NCBI RefSeq assembly: GCF_028882275.1
Contig: NZ_JARBUT010000012.1
Coordinates: 62,001-126,000 of the forward strand
Length of the DNA stretch: 64,000 bases
Origin: Nocardiopsis sp. N85
GTDB taxonomy: Bacteria > Actinomycetota > Actinomycetes > Streptosporangiales > Streptosporangiaceae
Direction of reading: 5' to 3'
This document shows, piece after piece, positions 45,334 to 54,388 of this stretch. The notes beneath the pieces are model-generated. The model did no database searches, had not been told where the DNA came from, and saw nothing but the letters and a program-made list of their open reading frames with translations. Within the stretch, counting starts at the first letter, position 1. Each line of letters opens with the position of its first letter. Made by a program: the position numbers and the translations under genes.

Positions 45334-45689
45334 CCCGCTCCCACCGCCACGAGACGCCCGACCGCCTCTACGTCATCACCTCCGGGCGCAGCGACGGGGC
45401 CGACGAGTCCCTGGACGCGGTCACCCTCATCGTCGCCGAGAGCGAACCCACCCCCGACATGCAGTCCGAGCACGCCGCGATCCTGCGGACGTGCCGCGGA
45501 CCCATGGCGGTGGTGGAGGTCTCCGCGCACCTCGGTCTGCCCCTGACGGTGACCCGCATCCTGCTCACCGACCTGCTGGACACCGGACGGATCACGGCGC
45601 GCCACCCCCGGACCGCCCCCTCGCCCGCCCATCCCCTCGCCTCCCCGGACGTGTTGGAGAAGGTCCTCGTTGCACTCCACAACCTCTGA
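45330..45689 (+). CDS. cvnC: DUF742 protein CvnC
   Basis: A 119-residue protein of the DUF742 family. RLYVITSGRSDG is the family's typical N-terminal RPYxLTxGR region in a variant form, and EHAAILRTCRGPMAVVEVSAHLGLPLTVTRILLTDLLDTGRI is a winged-helix-like block. It ends in LEKVLVALHNL, close to the common LERVLxGLxxL. It overlaps cvnD by 20 bases. Confidence 0.94.
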   Translation: MTRSHRHETPDRLYVITSGRSDGADESLDAVTLIVAESEPTPDMQSEHAAILRTCRGPMAVVEVSAHLGLPLTVTRILLTDLLDTGRITARHPRTAPSPAHPLASPDVLEKVLVALHNL

Positions 45690-46278
45690 ACCCACCGCGG
45701 ACCCGGTCCGGTCCCTGCCCTCGACCGTCGACCAGGCCCTGAAGATCGCCGTCGTCGGCGGCTTCGGGGTCGGCAAGACCACCCTGGTGCGCTCGGTCAG
45801 CGAGATCCGCCCCCTCAACACCGAGGAGACGATGACCCGGGCCGGCGACGGCATCGACGACCTGAACGGTGTGGAGGACAAGCACACCACCACCGTCGCC
45901 TTCGACTTCGGTCGCATCACCCTGGACGCCACCTCGGTCCTGTACCTGTTCGGAGCCCCCGGCCAGCAGCGCTTCTGGTTCCTGTGGGACCGCCTGTTCA
46001 GCGGGGCCCTGGGCGCGGTCGTCCTGGTCGACACCCGCCGACTGGGCGACTCCTTCTACGCGATCGACCACCTGGAGGCCCAGCGCACCCCGTTCGTCGT
46101 CGCCCACAACGACTTCGGCGAGGGCGACCACGGCCTGGAGGACATCCGCGCCGCCCTGGACCTGGACCCCGCGGTGCCCCTGCTGCGCTGCGACGCCCGC
46201 GACCGCACCTCCGCCAAGGGCGTCCTCATCGCCCTGATCGAACACGTCCGCTCCCTGGTCGCCGAGGCCGCCCGATGA
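45670..46278 (+). CDS. cvnD: Conservon GTPase CvnD
   Basis: A 202-residue small GTPase. TTG 45670 lies inside the end of cvnC and follows GGAGAAGGTCC. The P-loop is VVGGFGVGKTTLVRS, switch II is LFGAPGQQRFWFLWD (AP-G in place of DxxG), and the base-recognition loop reads VAHNDF instead of NKxD, as is common in this bacterial group. It should cycle under control of CvnB and pass the signal of CvnA. ATGA overlap with the first P450 gene. Confidence 0.94.
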   Translation: MHSTTSEPTADPVRSLPSTVDQALKIAVVGGFGVGKTTLVRSVSEIRPLNTEETMTRAGDGIDDLNGVEDKHTTTVAFDFGRITLDATSVLYLFGAPGQQRFWFLWDRLFSGALGAVVLVDTRRLGDSFYAIDHLEAQRTPFVVAHNDFGEGDHGLEDIRAALDLDPAVPLLRCDARDRTSAKGVLIALIEHVRSLVAEAAR

Positions 46279-47492
46279 GCACGGAACCCGTCGTCCTCCA
46301 CGGCCCCGACATCGGCGCGGGCGGCGGTGGGTTCTACGACCGCCTGCGCTGCGAACACGGTCCCGTCATCCCGGTACTCCTGGAGGGGGACGTCCCCGCC
46401 TGGCTGGTCATCGGCTACCGCGAACTCCAGGACGTGCTCACCCGTCCGGACACGTTCGCCCGCGATTCACGCCGGTGGAACGCCTGGGACCGGGTCCCCC
46501 CGGACTGGCCCCTCATGCCCCTGGTGATGCCGATGCCCACGGTGCTCAACGCCGAGGGGGAGGAGCACCGGCGTCGCGCCGGCGCGATCGCCGAGGCCCT
46601 GGCCGCCATCGACCAGCACGAACTGCGCACCGTTACCACCCGCTTCGCCGACCGCCTCATCGACGGGTTCTGCGCCGCGGGCTCCGCCGACCTGCGCGCC
46701 GCCTACTCCTCCCGCCTGCCCGCCCTGGTCCTGGCCTGGGCGTACGGCCTGGAGGAGGAGCACGGCGACGCCCTGGCCACGGTCATGACCACCATGCTCG
46801 ACGGGGGACCGGACTCCATGGCCGCCCAGGGCACCCTCCTGGCGGAGATGACCGCCCTGGTCGCCGCACGCCGTGCCGCACCCGGACCGGACGTCGTCTC
46901 CCACCTCATCGGCCATCGGGAGGAGTTCACCGACGAGGAACTGATCCCCGAACTCATCGTGCTGCTGGGCGGCGGCCACCAGCCCACGGGGGAGTGGATC
47001 GGCAACGCGCTGCGGCTGATGCTCACCGACGACCGTTTCGGCGCCTCCCTGTCCGGTTCCCGCCTCAGCGTCTCCGAAGCCCTCAACGAGGTGCTGTGGG
47101 AGGACACCCCCACCCAGATCTACGCGGGCCGGTTCGCCGCCCACGACGTGGACCTGGGCGGGCACCGCGTCCGTACCGGAGACCTGATCCTGCTCGGCCT
47201 GGCCGGGGCCAACCGCGACCCGGCCCTGCACCGCGTCCCCGGCGGACACCAGGCCAACCGCTCCCACCTGTCCTTCTCCCACGGCGATCACCGGTGCCCC
47301 CACTCGGCCAGGGAGATGGCCGAGATCATCGCGGTCACCGCCGTCGAGGTCCTCCTGGACCGCCTGCCCGATCTCGAACTGGCCGTCCCGGCCGGAGAAC
47401 TGCGCTGGCGACCCTCACCGTGGATGCGCGGGGTCACCGGCCTGCCGGTCGTCTTCTCCTCCGCGCCTCCGCTCCACTCCCCTCCCCTCTGA
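46275..47492 (+). CDS. CYP157-like cytochrome P450 lacking the ExxR arginine (CvnE type)
   Basis: A 405-residue P450, coupled to cvnD by an ATGA overlap. The heme ligand is Cys341 in FSHGDHRCPHSA. The I-helix region reads LGGGHQPTGEW rather than AGxET. The K-helix motif, normally Glu-x-x-Arg, is Glu272-Val-Leu-Trp275. Loss of ExxR is a published trait of the CYP157 family, which is found in conservons paired with CYP154. The protein may still fold and bind heme, but a substrate is not known. Confidence 0.9.
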   Translation: MSTEPVVLHGPDIGAGGGGFYDRLRCEHGPVIPVLLEGDVPAWLVIGYRELQDVLTRPDTFARDSRRWNAWDRVPPDWPLMPLVMPMPTVLNAEGEEHRRRAGAIAEALAAIDQHELRTVTTRFADRLIDGFCAAGSADLRAAYSSRLPALVLAWAYGLEEEHGDALATVMTTMLDGGPDSMAAQGTLLAEMTALVAARRAAPGPDVVSHLIGHREEFTDEELIPELIVLLGGGHQPTGEWIGNALRLMLTDDRFGASLSGSRLSVSEALNEVLWEDTPTQIYAGRFAAHDVDLGGHRVRTGDLILLGLAGANRDPALHRVPGGHQANRSHLSFSHGDHRCPHSAREMAEIIAVTAVEVLLDRLPDLELAVPAGELRWRPSPWMRGVTGLPVVFSSAPPLHSPPL

Positions 47493-47557
47493 GCCCGGGG
47501 CGCCCTCCCCGCGACCACGGCGCCCCTCACCCCCCGCACCCTCGACGAGGAGTCTGC

Positions 47558-48802
47558 ATGCCCTGCCCCGTGCCCCACGGTTCCCCCGCCGCCGTGGTCC
47601 TGGACCCCTACGTGACCGACCTGCGCGCCGAGCGGGAGACCCTCCACGCCGCGGGTCCCCTGACCCGGGTGGAACTGCCCGGCGGGGTGAGCGCCTGGTC
47701 GGTCACCCACCACGAAGAGGCCCGCGCCCTGCTCACCGACCCCCGGCTGGTCAAGGACATCGCCCACTGGGCGGACTTCCAGGAGGGCCGGATCCCCCGC
47801 ACCTGGCCGCTGCTCAGCACCATCCCGCCCACCCCCACCAACCTGCTGGGCACCGACGGCGCCGAGCACAGGCGGCTGCGGCTGCTCACCGCGAAGGCGT
47901 TCTCCGCCCGCCGCGTCGAGCGACTGCGCCCCCGCGTCGAGGAGATCACCCGCGGACTCCTCGACTCCCTGGAGTCCCGGGCCGACGCACCGCTCGACCT
48001 CAAGGCCGAGTTCGCCTTCAAGCTCCCCATGAGCGTCATCGGCGAACTGTACGGCGTGCCCGAGGACGAGCACGGCGTTCTGCGCGACCTGTACGTGAAG
48101 TTCTTCAGCTCGGTCACCGCGCCCGAGGAGTTCCTGGAGACCTACGCGACCCTGGAGCGCTACTACGACGACATGATCGCCGCCAAGCGCGCGAACCCCG
48201 GTGACGACCTCACCACCGAACTGCTCGACACGGGCGAGGACGGCGACTCCCTCAGCGACCTGGAGGTGCGCGGCACCCTCCAGGTGGTGGTGGCCGCCGG
48301 CCACGAGACCACCGTCAACCTGCTGTGCAACGCGGTGCGCGCCCTGCTCGCCCACCCCGACCAGTTCGAGTCGGTGAGGAAGGGCGAGGTCGGCTGGGAC
48401 GCCGTGGTGGAGGAGACCCTGCGCTTCGACCCGCCCACCTCCAACTTCATCTTCCGGTTCGCCACCGAGGACGTCGAGGTCGGCGGGGTCGTCATCGCCA
48501 AGGGCGAGGCCCTGATGACCTCCTACGGGGCGATCGGCCTCGACCGCGCCGAGCACGGTGAGGACCCCCGCCCCGACACCTTCGACCTCACCCGCGCCCA
48601 GGGCCGCCACATGTCCTTCGGATACGGCCCGCACGTGTGCCCCGGAGCGCCGCTGGCCCGCATGGAGGGGCGGATCGCCCTCCCGATGCTCTTCGAGCGC
48701 TTCCCCGACCTGCGACTGGCCGTCCCCGACGAGGAGCTGGGCCATCACCCCTCGATCGTGGTCAACAGCCTCAAGGAACTCCCCGTTCTCCTGCGCCCCT
48801 GA
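47558..48802 (+). CDS. CYP154-like cytochrome P450
   Basis: A 414-residue P450 with all usual motifs: oxygen-activating VVAAGHETT in helix I, ExxR as Glu286-Thr-Leu-Arg289 and heme-binding FGYGPHVCPGAPLAR with Cys361. The start MPCPVPHG at ATG 47558 follows GACGAGGAG. In conservons CYP154 follows CYP157, and CYP154 enzymes of streptomycetes hydroxylate varied substrates including steroids and macrolides. It is 65 bases after the CYP157-like gene. Confidence 0.93.
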   Translation: MPCPVPHGSPAAVVLDPYVTDLRAERETLHAAGPLTRVELPGGVSAWSVTHHEEARALLTDPRLVKDIAHWADFQEGRIPRTWPLLSTIPPTPTNLLGTDGAEHRRLRLLTAKAFSARRVERLRPRVEEITRGLLDSLESRADAPLDLKAEFAFKLPMSVIGELYGVPEDEHGVLRDLYVKFFSSVTAPEEFLETYATLERYYDDMIAAKRANPGDDLTTELLDTGEDGDSLSDLEVRGTLQVVVAAGHETTVNLLCNAVRALLAHPDQFESVRKGEVGWDAVVEETLRFDPPTSNFIFRFATEDVEVGGVVIAKGEALMTSYGAIGLDRAEHGEDPRPDTFDLTRAQGRHMSFGYGPHVCPGAPLARMEGRIALPMLFERFPDLRLAVPDEELGHHPSIVVNSLKELPVLLRP

Positions 48803-48879
48803 TCCGGCGATCGGGCCGTCCCGCCGGGGCGGCCCGCCCCGTTCGTCGTAACCGCCCCCCAGAACACGTGAGGTGCCCG

Positions 48880-50100
48880 GTGGACACCACGACCCCGGTC
48901 CGGCTCTACGATCCCGCCTTCAACGCCGACCCCCAAGGCTTCTACCGGAAGATGCGCGCCGCGCACGGCCCGGTCGTGCCCGTCCTCATGGACGGGGACA
49001 TCCCGGCCTGGCTGGTCATCGGCTACCGCGAACTGCACCGTGTCCTGGGCGACTCCGACACGTTCGCCCGTGACCCCCGCCGCTGGAACTCCTGGGAGAA
49101 GGTGCCCCCGGACTGGCCCCTGCTGCCGGTGCTCGCCCCCCTGCCCAACCTCCTCTCCGCGGAGGGGGAGGACCACCGGCGGCGCACCCGCGCCGTCAAC
49201 GACGCCATCAACGGCGCCGACCCGCACGAGCTGCGCACGCTCATCTCCCGCATCGCCGACCGCCTCATCGACGGGTTCTGCGGTGCCGGAGAGGCCGACC
49301 TGCGCTCCCGGTACTCCGAGCGCATCCCCGCCCTGGTGCTGTGCCGGATGTTCGGCCTGGACGACGCCACCGGCGACGCCGTCACCTCCGACATGAACAC
49401 CGTGTTCAACGCCGGTGCCGACGCCGTCGCCGCCCACGGGCGCATCGTCGCCGTGTTCACCGGGCTCATCGCCGCCCGACGGGCCGAGCCCGGCCCCGAC
49501 ATCGTCTCCCGGATGATCACCCACGCCGTCGGGTACGGCGACGAGGACCTCAACGCCGAACTCATCGCGATCCTGGGCGGCGGCCACCAGACCACCGGTG
49601 AGTGGATCGGCAACGCCCTGCGGTCGATGCTCACCGACGACCGTTTCGGCGCCTCCCTGTTCGGCGCCCGCAGCAGCGCCCGCGAGGCCCTCGTGGAGGT
49701 CCTGTGGGAGGACTCGCCCTCCCAGATGAACGCGGGCCGCTTCGCCGCCCACGACGTGGAACTGGGCGGGAACCTCATCCGCGAGGGCGATCTGCTCCTG
49801 CTCGGCTACGCCGCCGCCAACAACGACCCCCGGCTGCGGGCCGAGGCACCCGAGACCGGCCACGGCGTCAACCACGCCCACCTGTCCTTCTCCCACGGAG
49901 AACACAGCTGCCCCCACGCCGCACGCGGACTCGCCGAGACGATGGCGGTCACCGCCATCGAGGTGCTCCTCGACCGGTTGCCCGACATCGAGCTCTCCGT
50001 CCCCGCCGATGAGGTCCGCTGGCGGCCCTCCCCCTGGGTCCGGGGCGTCGTCGCGCTCCCGGTCACCTTCACCCCCGCAACCCCCCAAGGAGTGCTCTGA
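48880..50100 (+). CDS. Second CYP157-like cytochrome P450 lacking the ExxR arginine
   Basis: A 406-residue P450 closely similar to the one at 46275 over its whole length (shared PAWLVIGYREL, LTDDRFGASL, GRFAAHDV). GTG 48880 follows GAGGTGCCCG. The K-helix reads Glu273-Val-Leu-Trp276, again without Arg. The heme ligand is Cys344 in FSHGEHSCPHAA, and helix I has LGGGHQTTGEW. It is probably a duplicate of the first CYP157-like gene. The stop overlaps the next ATG by one base. Confidence 0.92.
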   Translation: MDTTTPVRLYDPAFNADPQGFYRKMRAAHGPVVPVLMDGDIPAWLVIGYRELHRVLGDSDTFARDPRRWNSWEKVPPDWPLLPVLAPLPNLLSAEGEDHRRRTRAVNDAINGADPHELRTLISRIADRLIDGFCGAGEADLRSRYSERIPALVLCRMFGLDDATGDAVTSDMNTVFNAGADAVAAHGRIVAVFTGLIAARRAEPGPDIVSRMITHAVGYGDEDLNAELIAILGGGHQTTGEWIGNALRSMLTDDRFGASLFGARSSAREALVEVLWEDSPSQMNAGRFAAHDVELGGNLIREGDLLLLGYAAANNDPRLRAEAPETGHGVNHAHLSFSHGEHSCPHAARGLAETMAVTAIEVLLDRLPDIELSVPADEVRWRPSPWVRGVVALPVTFTPATPQGVL

Positions 50101-51341
50101 TGTCCTGCCCCCACCAGGCGGCCGACGGCGTCCCCCTCATCCACGCCGTTCCCGACGACGTCCAGGCCGACCGCGAGCGCCTGTACCGGGCGGGCCCCGT
50201 CACCCGGGTGGAGCTGCCCGGCGGCGTGCGGGCCTGGGCGACCACCCACCACGAGGCGAGCAAGGCCACGCTCAACGACCCCAGGTTCCGCAAGAGCGTC
50301 GACCACTGGGCCGACTACCAGGAGGGCCGGGTCCCCGAGGGGTGGCCGCTGCTGGGCACCATCCCCACCGACAACACCAACATGCTGGCCCTGGACGGCG
50401 CGGCCCACCGACGGCTGCGACAGCTCACGGCCGGCCCGTTCTCCGCGCGCCGGGTCGAGCGGCTGCGCCCGCGCATCGAGCGCATCACCCGCCTGGCGCT
50501 GGACGCCCTGGAGCCCAGGGCGTCCGAGACGCTGGACCTGAAGTCGGAGTTCACCTTCCGGGTGCCGATGGCCGTCATCGGCGAGCTGTACGGGGTGTCC
50601 GAGGCCGAGTACGAGAACCTGGGCGAGATGTACGCCAAGCTGTTCTCCGGCACCACGGAGGAGGGCGAGCACCTCCGGATCTACGGCACCCTGTTCCAGT
50701 ACTTCGGCGAGCTGGTCGCCCGCAAGCGCGCCACCCTCGACGAACACGACGACTTCACCGCCGACCTCATCCGCGCGAGCGAGGACGGCGACGGTCTCGA
50801 CGACATGGAGATCATCCTCACCCTGCTGACGGTGGTGGCGGCCGGGCACGAGACCACCGTCAACCTCCTCACCAACGTGGTGCGCGCCCTGCTCGCGCAC
50901 CCCGAGCAGCTGGAGCGGCTGCGCAGGGGCGAGGTCACCTGGGAGGCGGTCGTGGAGGAGACGCTGCGCTACGACCCGCCCAACAACCTCATGATGTTCC
51001 GGTTCGCCACCGAGGACGTCGAGATCGGGGGACGGATCATCGAGAAGGGCGAGGCGCTGCTCACCCACTACGGGGCGGCCTCGCGCGACCGCGCCGAGTT
51101 CGGCGAGGACCCGGAGGTGTTCGACCCCGACCGGGAGAAGGGGCGGCACATCTCCTTCGGGTACGGCCCGCACATCTGCCCGGGGGCGCCCCTGTCGCGC
51201 CTGGAGGCGGGGATCATCCTGCCGATGCTCTTCGAGCGCTTCCCCGACCTCGGGCTCGCCGTCCCGGACGAGGAGCTCGAAGTCGCCTCGGCCCTGTCGG
51301 TCAACAGCCTCAAGGAGTTCCCGGTCGTACTGCGTCCGTGA
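50100..51341 (+). CDS. Second CYP154-like cytochrome P450
   Basis: A 413-residue P450 similar to that at 47558 from end to end (MSCPHQ start, ADYQEGR, VNSLKEFPVVLRP end). VVAAGHETT, Glu287-Thr-Leu-Arg290 and FGYGPHICPGAPLSR with Cys360 are intact. It is coupled to the second CYP157-like gene by a TGATG overlap, tighter than in the first pair. It closes the conservon operon and is followed by a hairpin. Confidence 0.93.
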   Translation: MSCPHQAADGVPLIHAVPDDVQADRERLYRAGPVTRVELPGGVRAWATTHHEASKATLNDPRFRKSVDHWADYQEGRVPEGWPLLGTIPTDNTNMLALDGAAHRRLRQLTAGPFSARRVERLRPRIERITRLALDALEPRASETLDLKSEFTFRVPMAVIGELYGVSEAEYENLGEMYAKLFSGTTEEGEHLRIYGTLFQYFGELVARKRATLDEHDDFTADLIRASEDGDGLDDMEIILTLLTVVAAGHETTVNLLTNVVRALLAHPEQLERLRRGEVTWEAVVEETLRYDPPNNLMMFRFATEDVEIGGRIIEKGEALLTHYGAASRDRAEFGEDPEVFDPDREKGRHISFGYGPHICPGAPLSRLEAGIILPMLFERFPDLGLAVPDEELEVASALSVNSLKEFPVVLRP

Positions 51342-51343
51342 GA

Positions 51344-51374
51344 CGGTGGGGCCGTCCACGTGACGGCCCCACCG
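51344..51374 (+). terminator. Terminator hairpin after the conservon-P450 operon
   Basis: A perfect 13-bp inverted repeat (51344-51356 and 51362-51374) begins two bases after the stop codon. A second 8-bp stem with A/T-rich arms (51396-51403 and 51410-51417) follows. Confidence 0.8.
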
Positions 51375-51469
51375 CTCCGTGTGAACTCCTTGCCTTCGCA
51401 AAAGCCCCTTTTTGCGACATAAGGCCATAAGCTCCCCGCGTCGTGTGTTCTCGACGAAGAGGGGCGGAC

Positions 51470-52375
51470 ATGGTCGCGACGAGGCTCCTCACCCTGCCCC
51501 TCGCCCTCCTCCTCGCCGGTTGCGGCGGCGGTGCCGAGACCATCGATCCCACCGACGGCGGCACCCGGGAACCCGGGATCACCGACGCCCCGGCCGCCCC
51601 GCCGAGCCCGGAGGGGGAGGTCGTCCCGCAGGCCCCCGAGGTCACGCCCTCGCCCACCGGGGAACCCGCGCCGCCGCCCTCCGCCCCGGCCACCGACATC
51701 ACGGAGCCCGCCACCGGCGAACCCCCCGCCGAGACCGTCACGGGTTACCTGGAGGCGCTCGCCGCCACCGACGACCCGGACCGCATGCGCGAAGGCCTCC
51801 ACCTGACCGTGGAGGGCTCCGCCGCCCACGAACTCCTCCTGCACACCTCCTCCATCGCCCAGGCCTGGAGCGACGGGGGCGTTGCCGCCCCGCCGACCTC
51901 GCTCAACCGCACCGACGACGGCGCCGAGCTGTGCCCGGCCCTGGGCAACGACCCCGACTGCGGCGAGTACACCGGATTCACCGGCCGCGACACGCTGGTC
52001 ACCGGTCTGCACATCAACGGCTCCGACCCCGGACCGTCCCTCATCGTGGGCGAGGACGTCACCGCCGACTCCGAGGGGGTCAACGCGACCCTCATCACCG
52101 CCTACCGCTCCGTCGTCGACCACGCCCTCGTGGTGACGGCGGAGTTCGAGGCCGCCGAGGACGTCTCCCTCGACCTGGAGGGGACCGCCTACCGGGCGGA
52201 GGACGGGAGCGAGCAGCGCGTGGAGGACGCGGCGGGCCGACGCGAACTCGACGCCGAGACCGCCACGCACGCCGTCTTCCACCTGCCCGACGCCCTCCCG
52301 GGCGGAGAACTGGTCGTCGGCGGCTGCCTGGCGGAGTGCTCCGCCCTCGTCGACCTCCGACTCCCGGTCCGCTGA
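51470..52375 (+). CDS. Putative lipoprotein
   Basis: A 301-residue exported protein. ATG 51470 follows AGAGGGGCGGAC. The signal peptide MVATRLLTLPLALLLAGCGG has a clear lipobox with the acylated Cys at residue 18. Residues 20-90 are rich in Pro, Thr and Glu and look like a linker to the wall; the remaining 200 residues form a domain I do not recognise, with PALGNDPDCGEYTGF and a Cys pair GGCLAECS near the end. It ends 15 bases from the convergent ABC-F gene. Confidence 0.83.
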   Translation: MVATRLLTLPLALLLAGCGGGAETIDPTDGGTREPGITDAPAAPPSPEGEVVPQAPEVTPSPTGEPAPPPSAPATDITEPATGEPPAETVTGYLEALAATDDPDRMREGLHLTVEGSAAHELLLHTSSIAQAWSDGGVAAPPTSLNRTDDGAELCPALGNDPDCGEYTGFTGRDTLVTGLHINGSDPGPSLIVGEDVTADSEGVNATLITAYRSVVDHALVVTAEFEAAEDVSLDLEGTAYRAEDGSEQRVEDAAGRRELDAETATHAVFHLPDALPGGELVVGGCLAECSALVDLRLPVR

Positions 52376-52390
52376 ACCCGAGGGGTTCCC

Positions 52391-54076
52391 TCACCTGGCG
52401 CGCCGCACCCGACCCTCGTCCCATACCGGTTCATCGGCCTCGTAGACCCGCCCGTCCGCCCCGAACACCACGAACCGGTCGAACCCCCTGGCGAACCACC
52501 GGTCGTGCGTCACCGCCAGGATCGTCCCCTCGTAGGCGTCCAACGCCGCCTCCAACGCCTCCGCCGACACCACGTCCAGGTTGTCCGTAGGCTCGTCGAG
52601 CAGCAGCATCGTCGCCCCCGACCGCTCCAGCAACAGGATCTGGAACCGCGCCTGCTGACCACCTGACAACGTGTCGAAGGTCTGCTCCGCCGACCGGGCC
52701 AGCTCGTAGCGGTCCAGCGCCCGTCCGGCCTCGTCCCGGGGAACGCCCTTCCGGCTCCCCTCGCCCCGGTGCAGGATGTCCAGCAGCGTCCTCCCCGCGA
52801 ACTCCGGGTGCTCGTGGGTCTGCGCGAACCACCCCGGCAGCACCCGAGCCCCCAACCGGGCCCGTCCCGTGTGCGGAACCGGCGCCACCTTCGCCCGCTC
52901 CTCCTCCGACAGCGGCGTCTCCTCCGGATCGGACCCGCCCCCGGCCAGCAGCCGCAGGAAGTGCGACTTGCCCGACCCGTTGGAGCCGAGCACCGCCACC
53001 CGCTCCCCGTAGTGCACCTCCAGGTCGAACGGGCGCATCAACCCCGTCAACCCCAGGCCCGCGCACACCAGGGCGCGCTTTCCGGTGCGCCCGCCGCTCA
53101 GCCGTATCCGCAGGTTCCGGTCCCGGGGCAGCTTCTCCGGCGGCCCCTCCTCCTCGAACCGGCGCAGCCGGGTCTGCGCCGACTGGTACCGCGACGCCAT
53201 GTCGGAGTTGTACGCCGCCTTCTGCTTGTACATCACGACCAGCGCCCTGAGCTTGGCGTGCTCGTCGTCCCACCGCCTGCGCAGCTCGTCCAACCGCGCG
53301 AACCGCTCCCGACGCGCCTCGTGGTAGGTCCCGAACGCGCCGCCGTGCGTCCACGCCGTGTTCCCCGCCGCCCCCAACTCCAGGGTGACCATTCGGTCGG
53401 GCACCCGGCTCAGCAACTCCCGGTCGTGGGAGACCAGCAGCACCGTCTTGGGGGTGGCCAGGATCGCCTCCTCCAACCAGCGCTTGCCGGGCACGTCCAG
53501 ATAGTTGTCGGGCTCGTCGAGCAGCAGCAACGGCGCCGGTCCCCGCAGCAGGGCCTCCAGCACCAACCGTTTCTGCTCACCGCCCGACAGGGTGCGCACC
53601 TCGCGCCACCGGCACCGCTCGTAGGGGACACCCAGCGCCGCCGTGCAGCACCGGTCCCACACCACCTCGGCCTCGTACCCGCCGGCGTCCCCGTACCGGG
53701 CGATCGCATCCGCGTAGCGCATCTGCGTCTTCTCGCCGTCGTCGACCATCATCGCGGCCTCGGCCGCCTCCAGGTCGGAGTGCGCCGCGCGCACCGGCGC
53801 CGGTGACACCGACACCAGCAGTTCGTGCACCGTGGTCCCATCGCGCACGTGCCCGACGAACTGGTCCATCACCGCCAGATCGCCGTCCAGGGTGACCGCG
53901 CCGGACCGCGGGCGCACCTCACCGCGCACGATCCGCAGCAGGGTGCTCTTGCCCGACCCGTTCGCGCCGATCAGGGCGGTGGTGGAACCCTCACCGACCC
54001 GGAAGGAGACCTCGTCCAGCAGCACCCTCCCGTCGGGCAGGGTGTGACCGATCCGGTTGACGTCGATGTGGCCCAC
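52391..54076 (-). CDS. ABC-F family ATP-binding protein
   Basis: A 561-residue soluble protein with two ABC domains and no membrane segment. GTG 54076 follows GGAGGGG; the longer frame to 54220 is not convincing. Domain 1 has IGANGSGKST, LSGGEQKRL and LLLLDEPDNYLD; domain 2 has LGSNGSGKS, LSGGQQARF and LLLDEPTDNLD. The basic linker between them (near residues 260-330) would reach the ribosome. ABC-F proteins either adjust translation or protect ribosomes from antibiotics; the sequence does not say which. The intergenic region upstream is 312 bases. Confidence 0.92.
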   Translation of the reverse strand: MGHIDVNRIGHTLPDGRVLLDEVSFRVGEGSTTALIGANGSGKSTLLRIVRGEVRPRSGAVTLDGDLAVMDQFVGHVRDGTTVHELLVSVSPAPVRAAHSDLEAAEAAMMVDDGEKTQMRYADAIARYGDAGGYEAEVVWDRCCTAALGVPYERCRWREVRTLSGGEQKRLVLEALLRGPAPLLLLDEPDNYLDVPGKRWLEEAILATPKTVLLVSHDRELLSRVPDRMVTLELGAAGNTAWTHGGAFGTYHEARRERFARLDELRRRWDDEHAKLRALVVMYKQKAAYNSDMASRYQSAQTRLRRFEEEGPPEKLPRDRNLRIRLSGGRTGKRALVCAGLGLTGLMRPFDLEVHYGERVAVLGSNGSGKSHFLRLLAGGGSDPEETPLSEEERAKVAPVPHTGRARLGARVLPGWFAQTHEHPEFAGRTLLDILHRGEGSRKGVPRDEAGRALDRYELARSAEQTFDTLSGGQQARFQILLLERSGATMLLLDEPTDNLDVVSAEALEAALDAYEGTILAVTHDRWFARGFDRFVVFGADGRVYEADEPVWDEGRVRRAR

Positions 54077-54388
54077 GGCCGTGACCCCTCCGGGGATCGG
54101 CGACAGGGCCCGGCGCCCGTCCCCGGTCCGGCCGCACCCCGGCAGGCTGTCACGCGCCCGAACCCACGGGCAACCGGTTTTCCACCCCCGTACACCTCCG
54201 AAACCCCAGGTCACACCCACCGCGAGAGCCCTTGTCCACAGGTTCCCCCGCTCCGGGACGGAACGCCGTCACACGCTGCGATAATGGCCAATGCCCGGCG
54301 GCCGGGCGGGGGCGATTCCGACCGCACGGGGCGACCGCCGTCGCGCGGTCGCGACGACGTACGGGAACACGGGAACGGGGAACCACGG
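54077..54388. promoter_or_regulatory. Divergent control region of the ABC-F gene and the Wadjet operon
   Basis: No gene is supported. GATAAT at 54280-54285 is the best -10 candidate for the jet operon, with no consensus -35 before it. On the ABC-F side no clear attenuator leader peptide could be assigned. Confidence 0.45.
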
